Positions 42,162 through 50,318 of a DNA stretch of 64,000 nucleotides are shown here, piece after piece. Location: the NCBI GenBank assembly GCA_905233915.1, contig CAJOFM010000001.1, positions 209,492 to 273,491 of the forward strand, given 5' to 3'. The stretch's first letter is position 1, and every line of letters starts with the position of its first letter. The notes under the pieces were generated by a model that was not told where the DNA came from, made no database searches, and saw nothing but the letters and a program-made list of their open reading frames with translations. Both the position numbers and the translations under genes were made by a program. Origin of the DNA: an uncultured Muribaculaceae bacterium. Lineage in GTDB: Bacteria > Bacteroidota > Bacteroidia > Bacteroidales > Muribaculaceae.

Positions 42162-42240
42162 CCGATTATGTGATTTTTTATCGGAAAATCTTTCCGATAA
42201 TGTGATTTTTTGCTTAATTTTGCTGCCGATAATGTGATTT
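42162..42240 (+). promoter_or_regulatory. Promoter with three 15-bp boxes at exact 32-bp spacing
   Basis: CCGATTATGTGATTT (42162-42176), CCGATAATGTGATTT (42194-42208) and CCGATAATGTGATTT (42226-42240). Starts are 32 bp apart, about three helical turns. The -7 box TAATTTTG is at 42215-42222, so the third box covers the expected transcription start and the second covers the -33 region. This is the layout of a cooperative repressor or regulator array. Confidence 0.8.
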
Positions 42241-42252
42241 AACGATTTCAAG

Positions 42253-43593
42253 ATGCTCAAGAGAAAGATAGATAACGTATTGGCAGAGTGGAAAAAACGT
42301 CCAGACCGAAAGCCACTTATCGTTCGTGGTGCCCGCCAAGTGGGCAAGACCATGTCGATACAGAATTTCGCTCATCAGCACTATCAACATGTAGTTGAGA
42401 TCAACTTTGTGCTACAGAGCCAATACCAGAGAATATTTGATGACGGTTATGATGTCAACTCTGTCATCAAGAACATCACTTTGATTAATCCCGAACACAG
42501 TTTTGTGCCTGGCAAAACACTGATTTTCTTTGATGAACTACAAGCTTGCCCCAACTGTGCCACGAGTTTGAAAGCCTTTAAGACCGATGGCAGATATGAT
42601 GTAATCTGCTCAGGCTCGTTGATGGGAGTCTATTATCAGCAAATAGAGTCCAACAGCGTCGGCTACAAGGAGGATTACACTATGCATTCCATGGACTTTG
42701 AAGAGTTTCTATGGGCTTGTGGATATGACAAAAGGTTGACCGATGACCTTTTGACTCACATGCTTGAAGTGAAGCCTCTGCCAGAGTTACAGATGCAGCG
42801 CATGGAGGAACTCTTTCGTTGCTATATGGTCCTAGGTGGAATGCCCGAGGTTGTCAACACCTATGTCACACAGGGAAACTTCAGCGGCACGTTGTCGCTC
42901 CAACGCCAGCTGCTACTTGACTATGAGGAAGACATTACCAAATATGCAATAGGCTTTGAGAAGGCAAAGGTATTGGCCATCTATCGCCACATCTCGACAT
43001 TTCTTGCTAAAGAGAACAAGCGTTTCCAAATCACTAAACTCTCTCCCACCGCCCGCAACAGAGCTTATATTGGCGCAGTGGAGTGGCTGGACAATGCTGG
43101 TATCATTAACGTGTGCTATTGTCTGCACGAATTGGCACTGCCGCTCAAGGGGAATTATGACCCAAAACTCTATAAAGTTTATTACCGGGACACAGGCCTT
43201 TTGATCGCCTCGCTTGACGAGGAAGCCCAAGAAGATTTGCGCAGGAATAAGAACTTTGCCACTTACAAAGGAGCTATCTTTGAGAATATTGTGGCCGACA
43301 TGCTTGTGAAACAAGGCTATAACCTCTATTACTATAAAGATGAAAAGTCATCCCTTGAAATGGACTTCTTTGTTCGCAGCGCCAACCACCTGTGGCCAAT
43401 AGAAGTTAAAGCAAGCAATACGTCCAGCGCATCTCTCAAGCGATTGACAGTTCCAGAAACAACCAACGCCCATCCCGACATCAAATGGGGCATTAAATTA
43501 TGTGCCGCCAATATCGGTTTCAATGGACACTTTTATACCTTCCCCTATTTCACAACGTTCCTGCTCAAACAGTGGTTGCGAGAGCAAGAGTGA
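42253..43593 (+). CDS. AAA-family ATPase with C-terminal DUF4143
   Basis: 446 residues. Walker A is IVRGARQVGKT (about 23-33), Walker B LIFFDELQ (about 92-99), sensor-like ICSGSLMGV (about 118-126). The C-terminal third is the DUF4143 domain, with YYRDTGLLIASL, GAIFENIVADML and MDFFVRSANHLWPIEVKAS; the last has the D...ExK pattern of PD-(D/E)xK nuclease folds. Such genes are abundant, variably present and of unproven role in bacteria. Composition is AT-richer than its neighbours. It is the only gene between the 43-bp direct repeats. Confidence 0.93.
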   Translation: MLKRKIDNVLAEWKKRPDRKPLIVRGARQVGKTMSIQNFAHQHYQHVVEINFVLQSQYQRIFDDGYDVNSVIKNITLINPEHSFVPGKTLIFFDELQACPNCATSLKAFKTDGRYDVICSGSLMGVYYQQIESNSVGYKEDYTMHSMDFEEFLWACGYDKRLTDDLLTHMLEVKPLPELQMQRMEELFRCYMVLGGMPEVVNTYVTQGNFSGTLSLQRQLLLDYEEDITKYAIGFEKAKVLAIYRHISTFLAKENKRFQITKLSPTARNRAYIGAVEWLDNAGIINVCYCLHELALPLKGNYDPKLYKVYYRDTGLLIASLDEEAQEDLRRNKNFATYKGAIFENIVADMLVKQGYNLYYYKDEKSSLEMDFFVRSANHLWPIEVKASNTSSASLKRLTVPETTNAHPDIKWGIKLCAANIGFNGHFYTFPYFTTFLLKQWLREQE

Positions 43594-43691
43594 TACTTGA
43601 AAATGTCATCAAAGGAATCATCCCCCAATGATGACATTATCCTATTCCCAAACTGCAACGCGAGGATTTCCTCCTGTGGCTATAAAAAACA

Positions 43692-43719
43692 CTGCCCCGG
43701 GCCTGATGGCTCGGGGCAG
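43692..43719. terminator. Terminator between the cassette and the FKBP genes
   Basis: CTGCCCCG pairs with CGGGGCAG (8 bp), inner GGCC/GGCT pairing extends it. Positioned between convergent genes. It probably served the methyltransferase-like gene before the cassette was inserted. Confidence 0.75.
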
Positions 43720-43745
43720 CATGTAATAAATCTTATACCTCAAGA

Positions 43746-44630
43746 TTATTCCGTCTTAGCCTTAACGGGAGCGTTGATCTTGGGGAGCTTGGGCTGAGCG
43801 GGAGTATCATCCACACCGAGGGTCTCGATGTCGAAAATCAGAGTCTCCATGGGCTCGATGCCACGGTTACCCTGGGGACCGTAAGCGAGCTCACCGGGGA
43901 TAACAACGGTTACCTTGCTACCGGGCTTCATGAGCTGGATCATCTCGGCGAAGCCGGGGATGACTTGCTTCAGGTTGAAGGGAACGGGCTGCTCACCGCT
44001 CTTGTCAAACTCAGAGCCATCGAGGTGACGACCCACGTAGTTAACCTTTACGATGTCGCTGTCGCTGAAGTTCTGGCCCTCACCCTGGGCGAGCACCTTG
44101 TAGGCGATACCGCTCTTGGTGAAAACATAACCCTTGTCGCTCTTGAGCTTAGCCATGTACTCATCACCAGCCTTCTTGTTGGCGATAGCCTTGGGAGACT
44201 GCTCCATAGCCTTGTTCAACAGGGGCTCAATCTTGCTCTGCATGGCCATCATCTCTTCCTGACCCATGGGAGTGGTCTTCATGAGGGCATCCTTGAGGTG
44301 CTTCATGAAGAGACCCTTGTTGATGGACATACCACACTGCTGCTCAATGCCACCGTACAGCTGGGCAATCTGCATACCCATCTGCAGACCCTGCATAAAG
44401 GCCTTGCTAGTATCGGCGTTAGCGATATATTCCATACCCTTGAGGGCTTCTTCCATGTTGATAGCGGAGTCCATGCTGCGGAGCTGCTGACCCATACCGG
44501 CGCCATAGAGGTCACCAAAAGCCATGCTCAGCGAGTCCATAGCCTCACTGCTGCCACCACTCTTGCTGTTGCAACCAACGAAACCAATGGTCAGCAGACC
44601 TGCGGCTGCAAATGCTAAAATCTTCTTCAT
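43746..44630 (-). CDS. FKBP-type peptidyl-prolyl isomerase, lipoprotein
   Basis: 294 residues with a lipobox (GFVGCNS, Cys about 20). An N-terminal FKBP_N-like helical domain (about 30-165) precedes the FKBP fold (about 170-275: IVKVNYVGRHLDGSEFDKS, VIPGFAEMIQLMKPGSKVTVVIPGELAYG, LIFDIETL). It catalyses proline isomerisation and chaperones proteins in the envelope. A KxNAPVKAKTE tail ends the protein. First of the leftward end of three adjacent FKBP genes. Confidence 0.92.
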   Translation of the reverse strand: MKKILAFAAAGLLTIGFVGCNSKSGGSSEAMDSLSMAFGDLYGAGMGQQLRSMDSAINMEEALKGMEYIANADTSKAFMQGLQMGMQIAQLYGGIEQQCGMSINKGLFMKHLKDALMKTTPMGQEEMMAMQSKIEPLLNKAMEQSPKAIANKKAGDEYMAKLKSDKGYVFTKSGIAYKVLAQGEGQNFSDSDIVKVNYVGRHLDGSEFDKSGEQPVPFNLKQVIPGFAEMIQLMKPGSKVTVVIPGELAYGPQGNRGIEPMETLIFDIETLGVDDTPAQPKLPKINAPVKAKTE

Positions 44631-44692
44631 AATAATAAAACTTGAATTAAATGAATTGAATGTTGATATGTGATTAAAAATTTTCTCAGTGT

Positions 44693-45214
44693 TTACTTCT
44701 TCTCGACCTTGATGAGCTCAACGTCAAAGATAAGCGTCGAGTTGGGCAGAATCTGATCACCAGCGCCCTTGGAGCCGTAGGCCAGCTCGCTGGGAATGAA
44801 CAGGCGATACTTGCTGCCCTCGCTCATGAGCTGCAGGCCCTCGGTCCAACCGGGAATCACCTGATCCAGGCCGAAGGTTGCGGGCTCGCCGCGATCCACG
44901 CTGCTGTCAAACACGGTGCCGTCAAGCAACTTGCCGGTATAGTGAACAGTGACCACATCGGTGGGACCAGGCTTGGCGCCAGTGCCTTCCTTCAACACCA
45001 TGTACTGCAAGCCGCTCTTGGTCTGCACAACGCTATCGTTCTTGGCATTCTGCTCCATGAACTCGCGACCCAGGGTCTTGTTATCCTTGATCTGCTGGCC
45101 ATAGTCGGGAGTGGTCTCCTCGGTTGCCTCGGTGTTGCTAGAAGTGTTACCGGCACAACTGGCTAAGCCCATCATGAACAGGGCTGCCACTGCAAAAGAT
45201 AATACCTTCTTCAT
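44693..45214 (-). CDS. FKBP-type peptidyl-prolyl isomerase, short lipoprotein
   Basis: 173 residues with a lipobox (GLASCAGN). One FKBP domain (about 80-170) with VTVHYTGKLLDGTVFDSS, VIPGWTEGLQLMSEGSKYRLFIPSELAYG and STLIFDVELIKVEKK. Close to the downstream-coded 195-residue protein in its FKBP domain, indicating a recent tandem duplication with replacement of the N-terminus. Confidence 0.92.
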   Translation of the reverse strand: MKKVLSFAVAALFMMGLASCAGNTSSNTEATEETTPDYGQQIKDNKTLGREFMEQNAKNDSVVQTKSGLQYMVLKEGTGAKPGPTDVVTVHYTGKLLDGTVFDSSVDRGEPATFGLDQVIPGWTEGLQLMSEGSKYRLFIPSELAYGSKGAGDQILPNSTLIFDVELIKVEKK

Positions 45215-45247
45215 CGTATTGTTGAAATTGTTGTGAAAGGGAAATGC

Positions 45248-45835
45248 TTATTTCTTCTCGACCTTGAGCAACTGCACATCAAAGATGAGCGTTGAGTTGG
45301 GCTGGATGGGACCAGTGCCGTGGGAGCCATAGGCAAGGTTGGACGGAATGAACAACCTGTAGGCAGCACCCTCACGCATCAACTGCAAACCCTCGACCCA
45401 ACCGGGAATTACCTGACCGACAGCAAAGGTGGCGGGCTCGCCGCGCTCAACACTGCTGTCAAATACGGTGCCGTCAATCAATTTACCAGTATAGTGAACA
45501 GTGACCACATCGTTGGGGCCAGGCTGGAGGCCGTCACCCTCTTTCACGACCTGATACTGCAATCCGCTGGCAGTAACCTTGACGCCCTCGACGCTCTTGT
45601 TCTTCTCGAGGTACTCGCGGCCCAGGCGCTCGTTCTCCTCGGCACCCTGCTTCTCCAGATTGGTGAAAAACTCGGTGACAATCTGTTTGGCCTCGTCAAA
45701 GGTCATTTTCTGTTCAGCATTCTCGTAGATGGCACGCAGACCATCAGCAAAGTCGTTGATTTCCAGTTTCTTGATGCCAGAGCCAATGAAGTTGCCTCCC
45801 ATGCTCAAGCCTAATGCATAACTCAGTTTATCCAT
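45248..45835 (-). CDS. FKBP-type peptidyl-prolyl isomerase, no signal peptide
   Basis: 195 residues starting MDKLSYALGLSMGGNFIGSG, a MIP/FkpA-type dimerisation domain without signal or lipobox, so probably cytoplasmic. FKBP domain at about 105-193 (VVTVHYTGKLIDGTVFDSS, VIPGWVEGLQLMREGAAYRLFIPS). It is the promoter-proximal gene of the cluster (TATCTTTGC, minus, 45868-45875). Confidence 0.92.
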   Translation of the reverse strand: MDKLSYALGLSMGGNFIGSGIKKLEINDFADGLRAIYENAEQKMTFDEAKQIVTEFFTNLEKQGAEENERLGREYLEKNKSVEGVKVTASGLQYQVVKEGDGLQPGPNDVVTVHYTGKLIDGTVFDSSVERGEPATFAVGQVIPGWVEGLQLMREGAAYRLFIPSNLAYGSHGTGPIQPNSTLIFDVQLLKVEKK

Positions 45836-45867
45836 TGAAAAATCATCTATTTTTGTAAAAAACGGTG

Positions 45868-45926
45868 CAAAGATAGTGATTTATGTGATTAGGGTGTACG
45901 TTTTTAGAAAATTTTTATTATTTTTG
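45868..45926. promoter_or_regulatory. Divergent promoters for the FKBP cluster and the sirtuin
   Basis: Minus strand TATCTTTG at 45868-45875 for the FKBP genes; plus strand TATTTTTG at 45919-45926 for the sirtuin. Confidence 0.6.
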
Positions 45927-45972
45927 CTTTCACATTATATAAAAAACACCCAGTAACGAACCTAATAAACCA

Positions 45973-46689
45973 ATGACTATGAGCAACAAGAAGAAATTAG
46001 TAATCTCGTCGGGCGCCGGCATCAGCGCCGAGAGCGGCATCAAGACCTTCCGCGATTCCGACGGCCTGTGGGAGAATTACCCCGTGATGGACGTGGCGAG
46101 CCATGAGGGCTTCCTGCGCAACCCGTCGCTTATCCACAAGTTCTATAATGAGCGCCGCGAGCAATTGATCAATGCTCAGCCCAATGCCGCCCATCTGGGA
46201 TTGGTGGAGCTCGAGAAGGACTTTGACGTGCGCGTCATTACCCAAAACGTGGACGACCTGCACGAGCGCGCCGGCAGCAGCAACGTGCTGCACCTGCATG
46301 GTGAACTGATGAAAGTGCGCTCACTCAGGCACGAGGAGCGTCTTTACACCCTGCCCTGTGACGAGCTGACCGACAAGGGTCTTGTGACCAGTGTGGACAC
46401 GCGCGACCCTTACGGTGACCCTGTGAGGCCCCACATCGTATTCTTTGGTGAGGCTGTGCCCAACATGGAGGCTGCCGCCCAACTGGCTCATGATGCCGAC
46501 ATCTTTGTCGTCATCGGCACCACACTGGTGGTTTATCCCGCCGCAGCACTTATCCAGTATGTGAAGCGTGGTGTGCCCATCTATTACATTGATCCCAATC
46601 CCGCCGCAGTACCCGATTGGGTGCACGTGATCAAGAAGCCGGCCACCCAAGGTGTTGCCGACCTGATTGACATCCTGCGCAAGGCATAA
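45973..46689 (+). CDS. cobB: Sir2-family NAD-dependent protein deacylase
   Basis: 238 residues. Motifs: SSGAGISAESGIKTFRD (about 12-28), TQNVDDLHERAG (about 88-99), catalytic His in HLHGEL, FFGEAVPNM, and VIGTTLVVYPAA. It removes acyl groups from lysines using NAD+. The structural zinc module usually has two CxxC pairs between HGEL and the RPHIVFFGE strand; here that stretch has a single cysteine (TLPCDE), so zinc binding appears lost. Small sirtuins without these cysteines are known in bacteria. Confidence 0.9.
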   Translation: MTMSNKKKLVISSGAGISAESGIKTFRDSDGLWENYPVMDVASHEGFLRNPSLIHKFYNERREQLINAQPNAAHLGLVELEKDFDVRVITQNVDDLHERAGSSNVLHLHGELMKVRSLRHEERLYTLPCDELTDKGLVTSVDTRDPYGDPVRPHIVFFGEAVPNMEAAAQLAHDADIFVVIGTTLVVYPAAALIQYVKRGVPIYYIDPNPAAVPDWVHVIKKPATQGVADLIDILRKA

Positions 46690-46696
46690 AAAAATA

Positions 46697-46771
46697 GAGA
46701 CGCACGGTTATGCGTCTCCCAATCCATTTGAACTATAAACGTCAAGGAGGCAAGCATCAGCTTGCCTCCTT
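46697..46771. terminator. Two terminators between the sirtuin and a convergent lipoprotein gene
   Basis: GAGACGCA/TGCGTCTC (46697-46718) preceded by A-run, and a perfect 13-bp stem CAAGGAGGCAAGC/GCTTGCCTCCTTG with a 4-nt loop (46742-46771). Confidence 0.85.
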
Positions 46772-46774
46772 GAA

Positions 46775-47128
46775 TTAATCTTTAAACTTGATGATGGTGT
46801 CCTCGCCGGCCCGTATCTCAACCACGTCTTGGTATAGCAAGCGCTCATTCTTTTGGCGAATCATCACCTGACGGGTCCCTTGCTGGGCACCGTAGCGCAT
46901 GCCCTTGACCTCGCCGTCAACGATTTGAGCCGTCGATGCGAGGAAGGTTTTGTTGAGGCCCGAGATATTGACCCACAGGTCGTCATACTGCTCGCCCGAC
47001 TCACTCACGAACACGAGGAAACCGAAAGAGTCGGTGGTAGCATAATCCTTGGCCAACTTATAGCTGTTGCCACAACCGCCCAGCAGCAAGCCGACGGCAC
47101 ACAACAACAAGCACAGGCACCTTTTCAT
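46775..47128 (-). CDS. Small lipoprotein of unknown function
   Basis: 117 residues with a lipobox (GLLLGGCGNS, Cys about 19). The mature part is a short beta-rich domain (FGFLVFVSESGEQYDDLWVNISG, VMIRQKNERLLYQDVVEIRAGEDTIIKF). No family recognised. It follows the threonine dehydrogenase gene by 14 bp and is likely co-transcribed. Confidence 0.72.
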   Translation of the reverse strand: MKRCLCLLLCAVGLLLGGCGNSYKLAKDYATTDSFGFLVFVSESGEQYDDLWVNISGLNKTFLASTAQIVDGEVKGMRYGAQQGTRQVMIRQKNERLLYQDVVEIRAGEDTIIKFKD

Positions 47129-47142
47129 CGCAGTGTTTCAGT

Positions 47143-48102
47143 TTATTTGTTGATACCGAACTTGATGCGCAGTTTCTCGATCATGTCCTGGGTCATGGCA
47201 TCGAGGTCATACTCGGGCTTCCAGTCCCACTCCACGCGTGCGCAGGTGTCATCGAGCTTGTTGGGCCAGCTGTCGGCGATGCCTTGACGCAACGGGTCAA
47301 CCTCGTAAACCATCTCAAACTCGGGGATGTACTCCTTGATCTTGTGGTAAATCACCTCGGGGTCAAAGCTCATCGATGCGATGTTGAACGAGTTGCGGTG
47401 AACAAGACGGGTTGGGTCGGCTTCCATAATCTCGATAGCGGCGCGCAGGGCATCGGGCATGTACATCATGTCCATCAGGGTGCCAGCGGCAATGGGGCTG
47501 CTGAACTTCTTGCCCTGAACGGCGCTGTAATAGATGTCAACAGCATAGTCGGTCGTGCCGCCACCCGGAGGTGTAACGTAGCTGATGAGGCCGGGGAAAC
47601 GCACCGAACGGGTGTCCACACCATACTTGAGAGCATAGTAGTTGCTCAGCAACTCGCCGGTCACCTTGGTAACGCCGTACATCGTGTGCGGCTGCTGGAT
47701 GGTGTCCTGAGGCGTGCCGTCCTTAGGCGCATTGGGACCAAAAGAGCCGATGCTGCTGGGGGTGAATACCGCGCAGTGTTTCTCGCGCGCAACCTCCAAC
47801 ACATTCATCAGGCCGTCAATACCGATGTGCCAAGCCAGCTGGGGCTTGTTCTCGGCAACGGCACTCAACAGGGCTGCCAGGTTGTAGATGGTGTCGATGT
47901 TGTACTTATCCACCGTTGCACCAATCTGGGCTGCGTTAGTGATGTCAACAATCTCCGAGGGTCCGCTCTCAGCAAGTTCGCCCTTGGGCTCAGCACCAGG
48001 GATATAACCAGCAACTACGTTACCCGTGTAAATACCTCTCAGTTTCATTGTCAGCTCCGAACCGATTTGTCCTGTCGAGCCGATGATCAGGATATTCTTC
48101 AT
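47143..48102 (-). CDS. tdh: SDR-type L-threonine 3-dehydrogenase
   Basis: 319 residues, NAD-binding Rossmann loop GSTGQIGSE (about 8-16), catalytic PSSIG (Ser) and MYGVTKVTGE (Tyr-x3-Lys, about 143). The signature RFPGLISYVTPPGGGTTDYAV (here split by position, about 168-188) is specific for the extended-SDR threonine dehydrogenases, which oxidise L-threonine to 2-amino-3-oxobutyrate. The partner kbl lyase gene is not in the window. Confidence 0.87.
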   Translation of the reverse strand: MKNILIIGSTGQIGSELTMKLRGIYTGNVVAGYIPGAEPKGELAESGPSEIVDITNAAQIGATVDKYNIDTIYNLAALLSAVAENKPQLAWHIGIDGLMNVLEVAREKHCAVFTPSSIGSFGPNAPKDGTPQDTIQQPHTMYGVTKVTGELLSNYYALKYGVDTRSVRFPGLISYVTPPGGGTTDYAVDIYYSAVQGKKFSSPIAAGTLMDMMYMPDALRAAIEIMEADPTRLVHRNSFNIASMSFDPEVIYHKIKEYIPEFEMVYEVDPLRQGIADSWPNKLDDTCARVEWDWKPEYDLDAMTQDMIEKLRIKFGINK

Positions 48103-48262
48103 TGCAGTCTATAATTTTATGTCAAGGTTTATGTTACATTAATCGTGGCACAAAAATACACCAATTCTCATTAATGTGCAACACCACTCCCATTTTTTTC
48201 AGGATTGATAGCAACGTAAATGCTCCAAAGAGGGGAAATTTGGTGGGGAGGAATAAAGTTTT

Positions 48263-48270
48263 TATATTTG
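48263..48270 (+). promoter_or_regulatory. Promoter -7 box for the GH13 gene
   Basis: TATATTTGCAGG, 34 bp before the ATG at 48305. Confidence 0.6.
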
Positions 48271-48304
48271 CAGGTAGAAACTAAATGACAAAAATGTAAC
48301 CAAA

Positions 48305-50164
48305 ATGAAGAAACTACTGATGATGATCATGGCGGCACTGAGCGTGCTCGCCGTGGAGGGAGCGGTCAAGGTGGACCGCATCGAGCCTACCAACTGGTAT
48401 GTGGGGCTGAATGACCCCAGTGTGCAACTCATGGTCTATGGCGAGGGCATCCGTGATGCCGAGGTGACAACCGATTATGCAGGCATCGCCATCGACAGCC
48501 TGGTGCGCCTGGACTCGCCCAACTATCTGCTCATCTACATGAACACCCGTGGCGCCCAGCCTGGCGTGATGGAGCTGACCTTCAAGCAGGGCCGCAGCAA
48601 GAAGAAAGTGAAATACCAGCTGCTCGCCCGAGAGATGAGCGGCGGCAAGCGCATGGGCTTTTCCATCGCCGACGTGCTCTACATGCTCATGCCCGACCGC
48701 TTTGCCGACGGCAACCCCGCCAACAATCAGATTCCCGGCATGGAGGCCTACAAGAACGACAGGACGCAGCCCAGCCTGCGCCACGGCGGCGACATCGAGG
48801 GCATCCGCCAGCACTTGGACTACTTCACCCAACTGGGCGTCACCGCCCTGTGGTTCACCCCTGTGCTGGAGAACAACTCGCCTGATAGCCACAACCACTC
48901 GACTTACCACGGCTATGCCACCACCAATTATTACAAGGTGGACCCGCGCTTCGGCACCAACGAGGAATACCGCCGCCTGTGCGACGAGGCCCACAGTCGC
49001 GGCCTCAAGGTGGTGATGGACATGATTTTCAACCACTGCGGCGCTCATCATCCCTGGCTCAAGGACATGCCCAGCCACGACTGGTTCAACCAGCCCGATT
49101 ACAAGAACAATTACCTGCAGACGAGCTATAAGCTCACGCCCGTCATGGACCCCTATGCCAGCGAGGTGGACCTCAAGGAGACCGTCGAGGGCTGGTTCGT
49201 GCCCTCGATGCCCGACCTGAACCATCACAACGTGCACGTGATGAACTACTTGATTCAGAACAGCATCTGGTGGATTGAGACCGTGGGTATTGACGGCATC
49301 CGCATGGACACCTACCCCTATGCCTACGCCGATGCGATGGCGCGCTGGATGAAACGCCTCGACAACGAGTATCCCAACTTCAACACCGTGGGCGAGACTT
49401 GGGTCGAGAACCCGGCCTATACCGCCGCTTGGCAAAAAGGCAACAAAATGGGCAAGCCCGAGAGTTACCTCAAGACGGTGATGGACTTCTCATTCTATGA
49501 GAAAATCGACAGCGCCAGGCATGAGGAGACCGACGGCTGGTGGCGCGGCTACAACCGCGTGTACAACAGCCTGTGCCTCGATTACCTCTACCCTAACCCG
49601 TCGAGCGTGATGGCCTTTATCGAGAACCACGACACCGACCGCTACCTGCACAACGGCCAGGATGTGGCCTCCCTGAAGCAGGCCCTCGCCCTGCTGCTCA
49701 CCATCAAGCGCATCCCGCAACTGTACTACGGCACCGAGGTGCTGATGAACGGCACCAAGGAGGTGACCGACGGCAACGTGCGCAAGGATTTCCCCGGCGG
49801 TTTTCCCGGCGACAAGCAGAACGCGTTCACGGCCGCAGGCCGCACCCCTGCCCAGAACGACATGTTCAACTGGCTGAGCGCACTGCTGCACTGGCGCCAG
49901 GGCAATGACGTGATTACCAAGGGCAAGATGACCCAATTCATTCCCTATAACGGCATCTATGTCGTCGCACGCACCCTAAAGGACCGTCATGCCGTGACCA
50001 TCATCAACGGCACTAGCAGCGAGCGCGAGATGAAACTCGCACGCTACAGCGAGGTGTTCGGTAACGCCACCATGGCGCGCGACGTGCCCACAGGCAAGTC
50101 GGTCGACCTCTCGACCGGCACAATCACCCTGCCGCCACGCGGCACGCTTGTGCTGGATTTCTAA
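48305..50164 (+). CDS. GH13 cyclomaltodextrinase/neopullulanase-like enzyme
   Basis: 619 residues. A signal peptide (LLMMIMAALSVLAVEG) precedes an N-terminal beta domain of the cyclomaltodextrinase_N type (about 20-110). The (beta/alpha)8 barrel has DMIFNHCGAHHPW, the nucleophile in GIDGIRMDTYPYA (Asp, about 338), acid/base in VGETWVE (Glu, about 367), and FIENHDTDR (Asp, about 436). A small C-terminal beta domain ends TLVLDF. It splits alpha-1,4-glucan oligosaccharides or cyclodextrins, in the periplasm or outer membrane, as SusA does in Bacteroides. It lies about 10 kb from susCDEF and is transcribed towards them. Confidence 0.92.
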   Translation: MKKLLMMIMAALSVLAVEGAVKVDRIEPTNWYVGLNDPSVQLMVYGEGIRDAEVTTDYAGIAIDSLVRLDSPNYLLIYMNTRGAQPGVMELTFKQGRSKKKVKYQLLAREMSGGKRMGFSIADVLYMLMPDRFADGNPANNQIPGMEAYKNDRTQPSLRHGGDIEGIRQHLDYFTQLGVTALWFTPVLENNSPDSHNHSTYHGYATTNYYKVDPRFGTNEEYRRLCDEAHSRGLKVVMDMIFNHCGAHHPWLKDMPSHDWFNQPDYKNNYLQTSYKLTPVMDPYASEVDLKETVEGWFVPSMPDLNHHNVHVMNYLIQNSIWWIETVGIDGIRMDTYPYAYADAMARWMKRLDNEYPNFNTVGETWVENPAYTAAWQKGNKMGKPESYLKTVMDFSFYEKIDSARHEETDGWWRGYNRVYNSLCLDYLYPNPSSVMAFIENHDTDRYLHNGQDVASLKQALALLLTIKRIPQLYYGTEVLMNGTKEVTDGNVRKDFPGGFPGDKQNAFTAAGRTPAQNDMFNWLSALLHWRQGNDVITKGKMTQFIPYNGIYVVARTLKDRHAVTIINGTSSEREMKLARYSEVFGNATMARDVPTGKSVDLSTGTITLPPRGTLVLDF

Positions 50165-50205
50165 AGGCTATAAACGACAAGGCTTTAACGAGCCAACGAT
50201 TTAAC

Positions 50206-50238
50206 AATCAGCTGAATGGGTAATCCATTCAGCTGATT
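50206..50238. terminator. Terminator of the GH13 gene
   Basis: A perfect 14-bp stem AATCAGCTGAATGG/CCATTCAGCTGATT with a 5-nt loop, followed by a short T-rich end. Confidence 0.82.
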
Positions 50239-50288
50239 TCGCATACCCACCACTGTTTTCGGTTATTGCATATAATTAGGGAACTGAT

Positions 50289-50296
50289 TATCTTTG
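50289..50296 (+). promoter_or_regulatory. Promoter -7 box for the methyltransferase gene
   Basis: TATCTTTGC, 22 bp before the ATG at 50319. Confidence 0.6.
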
Positions 50297-50318
50297 CAAT
50301 GCCAAAATTCAGTATAGA

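Larger units (their letters stand above)
42083..43689 (+). mobile_element. Candidate ATPase cassette flanked by an exact 43-bp direct repeat
   Basis: The repeat 42083-42125 (the 3' end of the methyltransferase-like gene plus six A) recurs without mismatch at 43647-43689. Between the repeats lies one gene, AAA/DUF4143. Just inside the left repeat is AAAATGCCATCAAAGG (42122-42137) with a complementary CTTTGACGACATTTT (42146-42160). Just inside the right end is AAAATGTCATCAAAGG (43600-43615) with TGATGACATT (43629-43638). So both ends carry the same hairpin-forming sequence. No transposase or integrase is encoded. The natural terminator of the methyltransferase-like gene now lies 2 bp after the right repeat, consistent with insertion at the gene end. 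Confidence 0.7.

Noticed and set aside
42162-42240. CRISPR-like array (three 15-bp repeats separated by 17-bp spacers)
   Set aside because: Repeats and spacers are too short, the repeats overlap the promoter of the ATPase gene, and no cas genes exist in the window. An operator array fits better.
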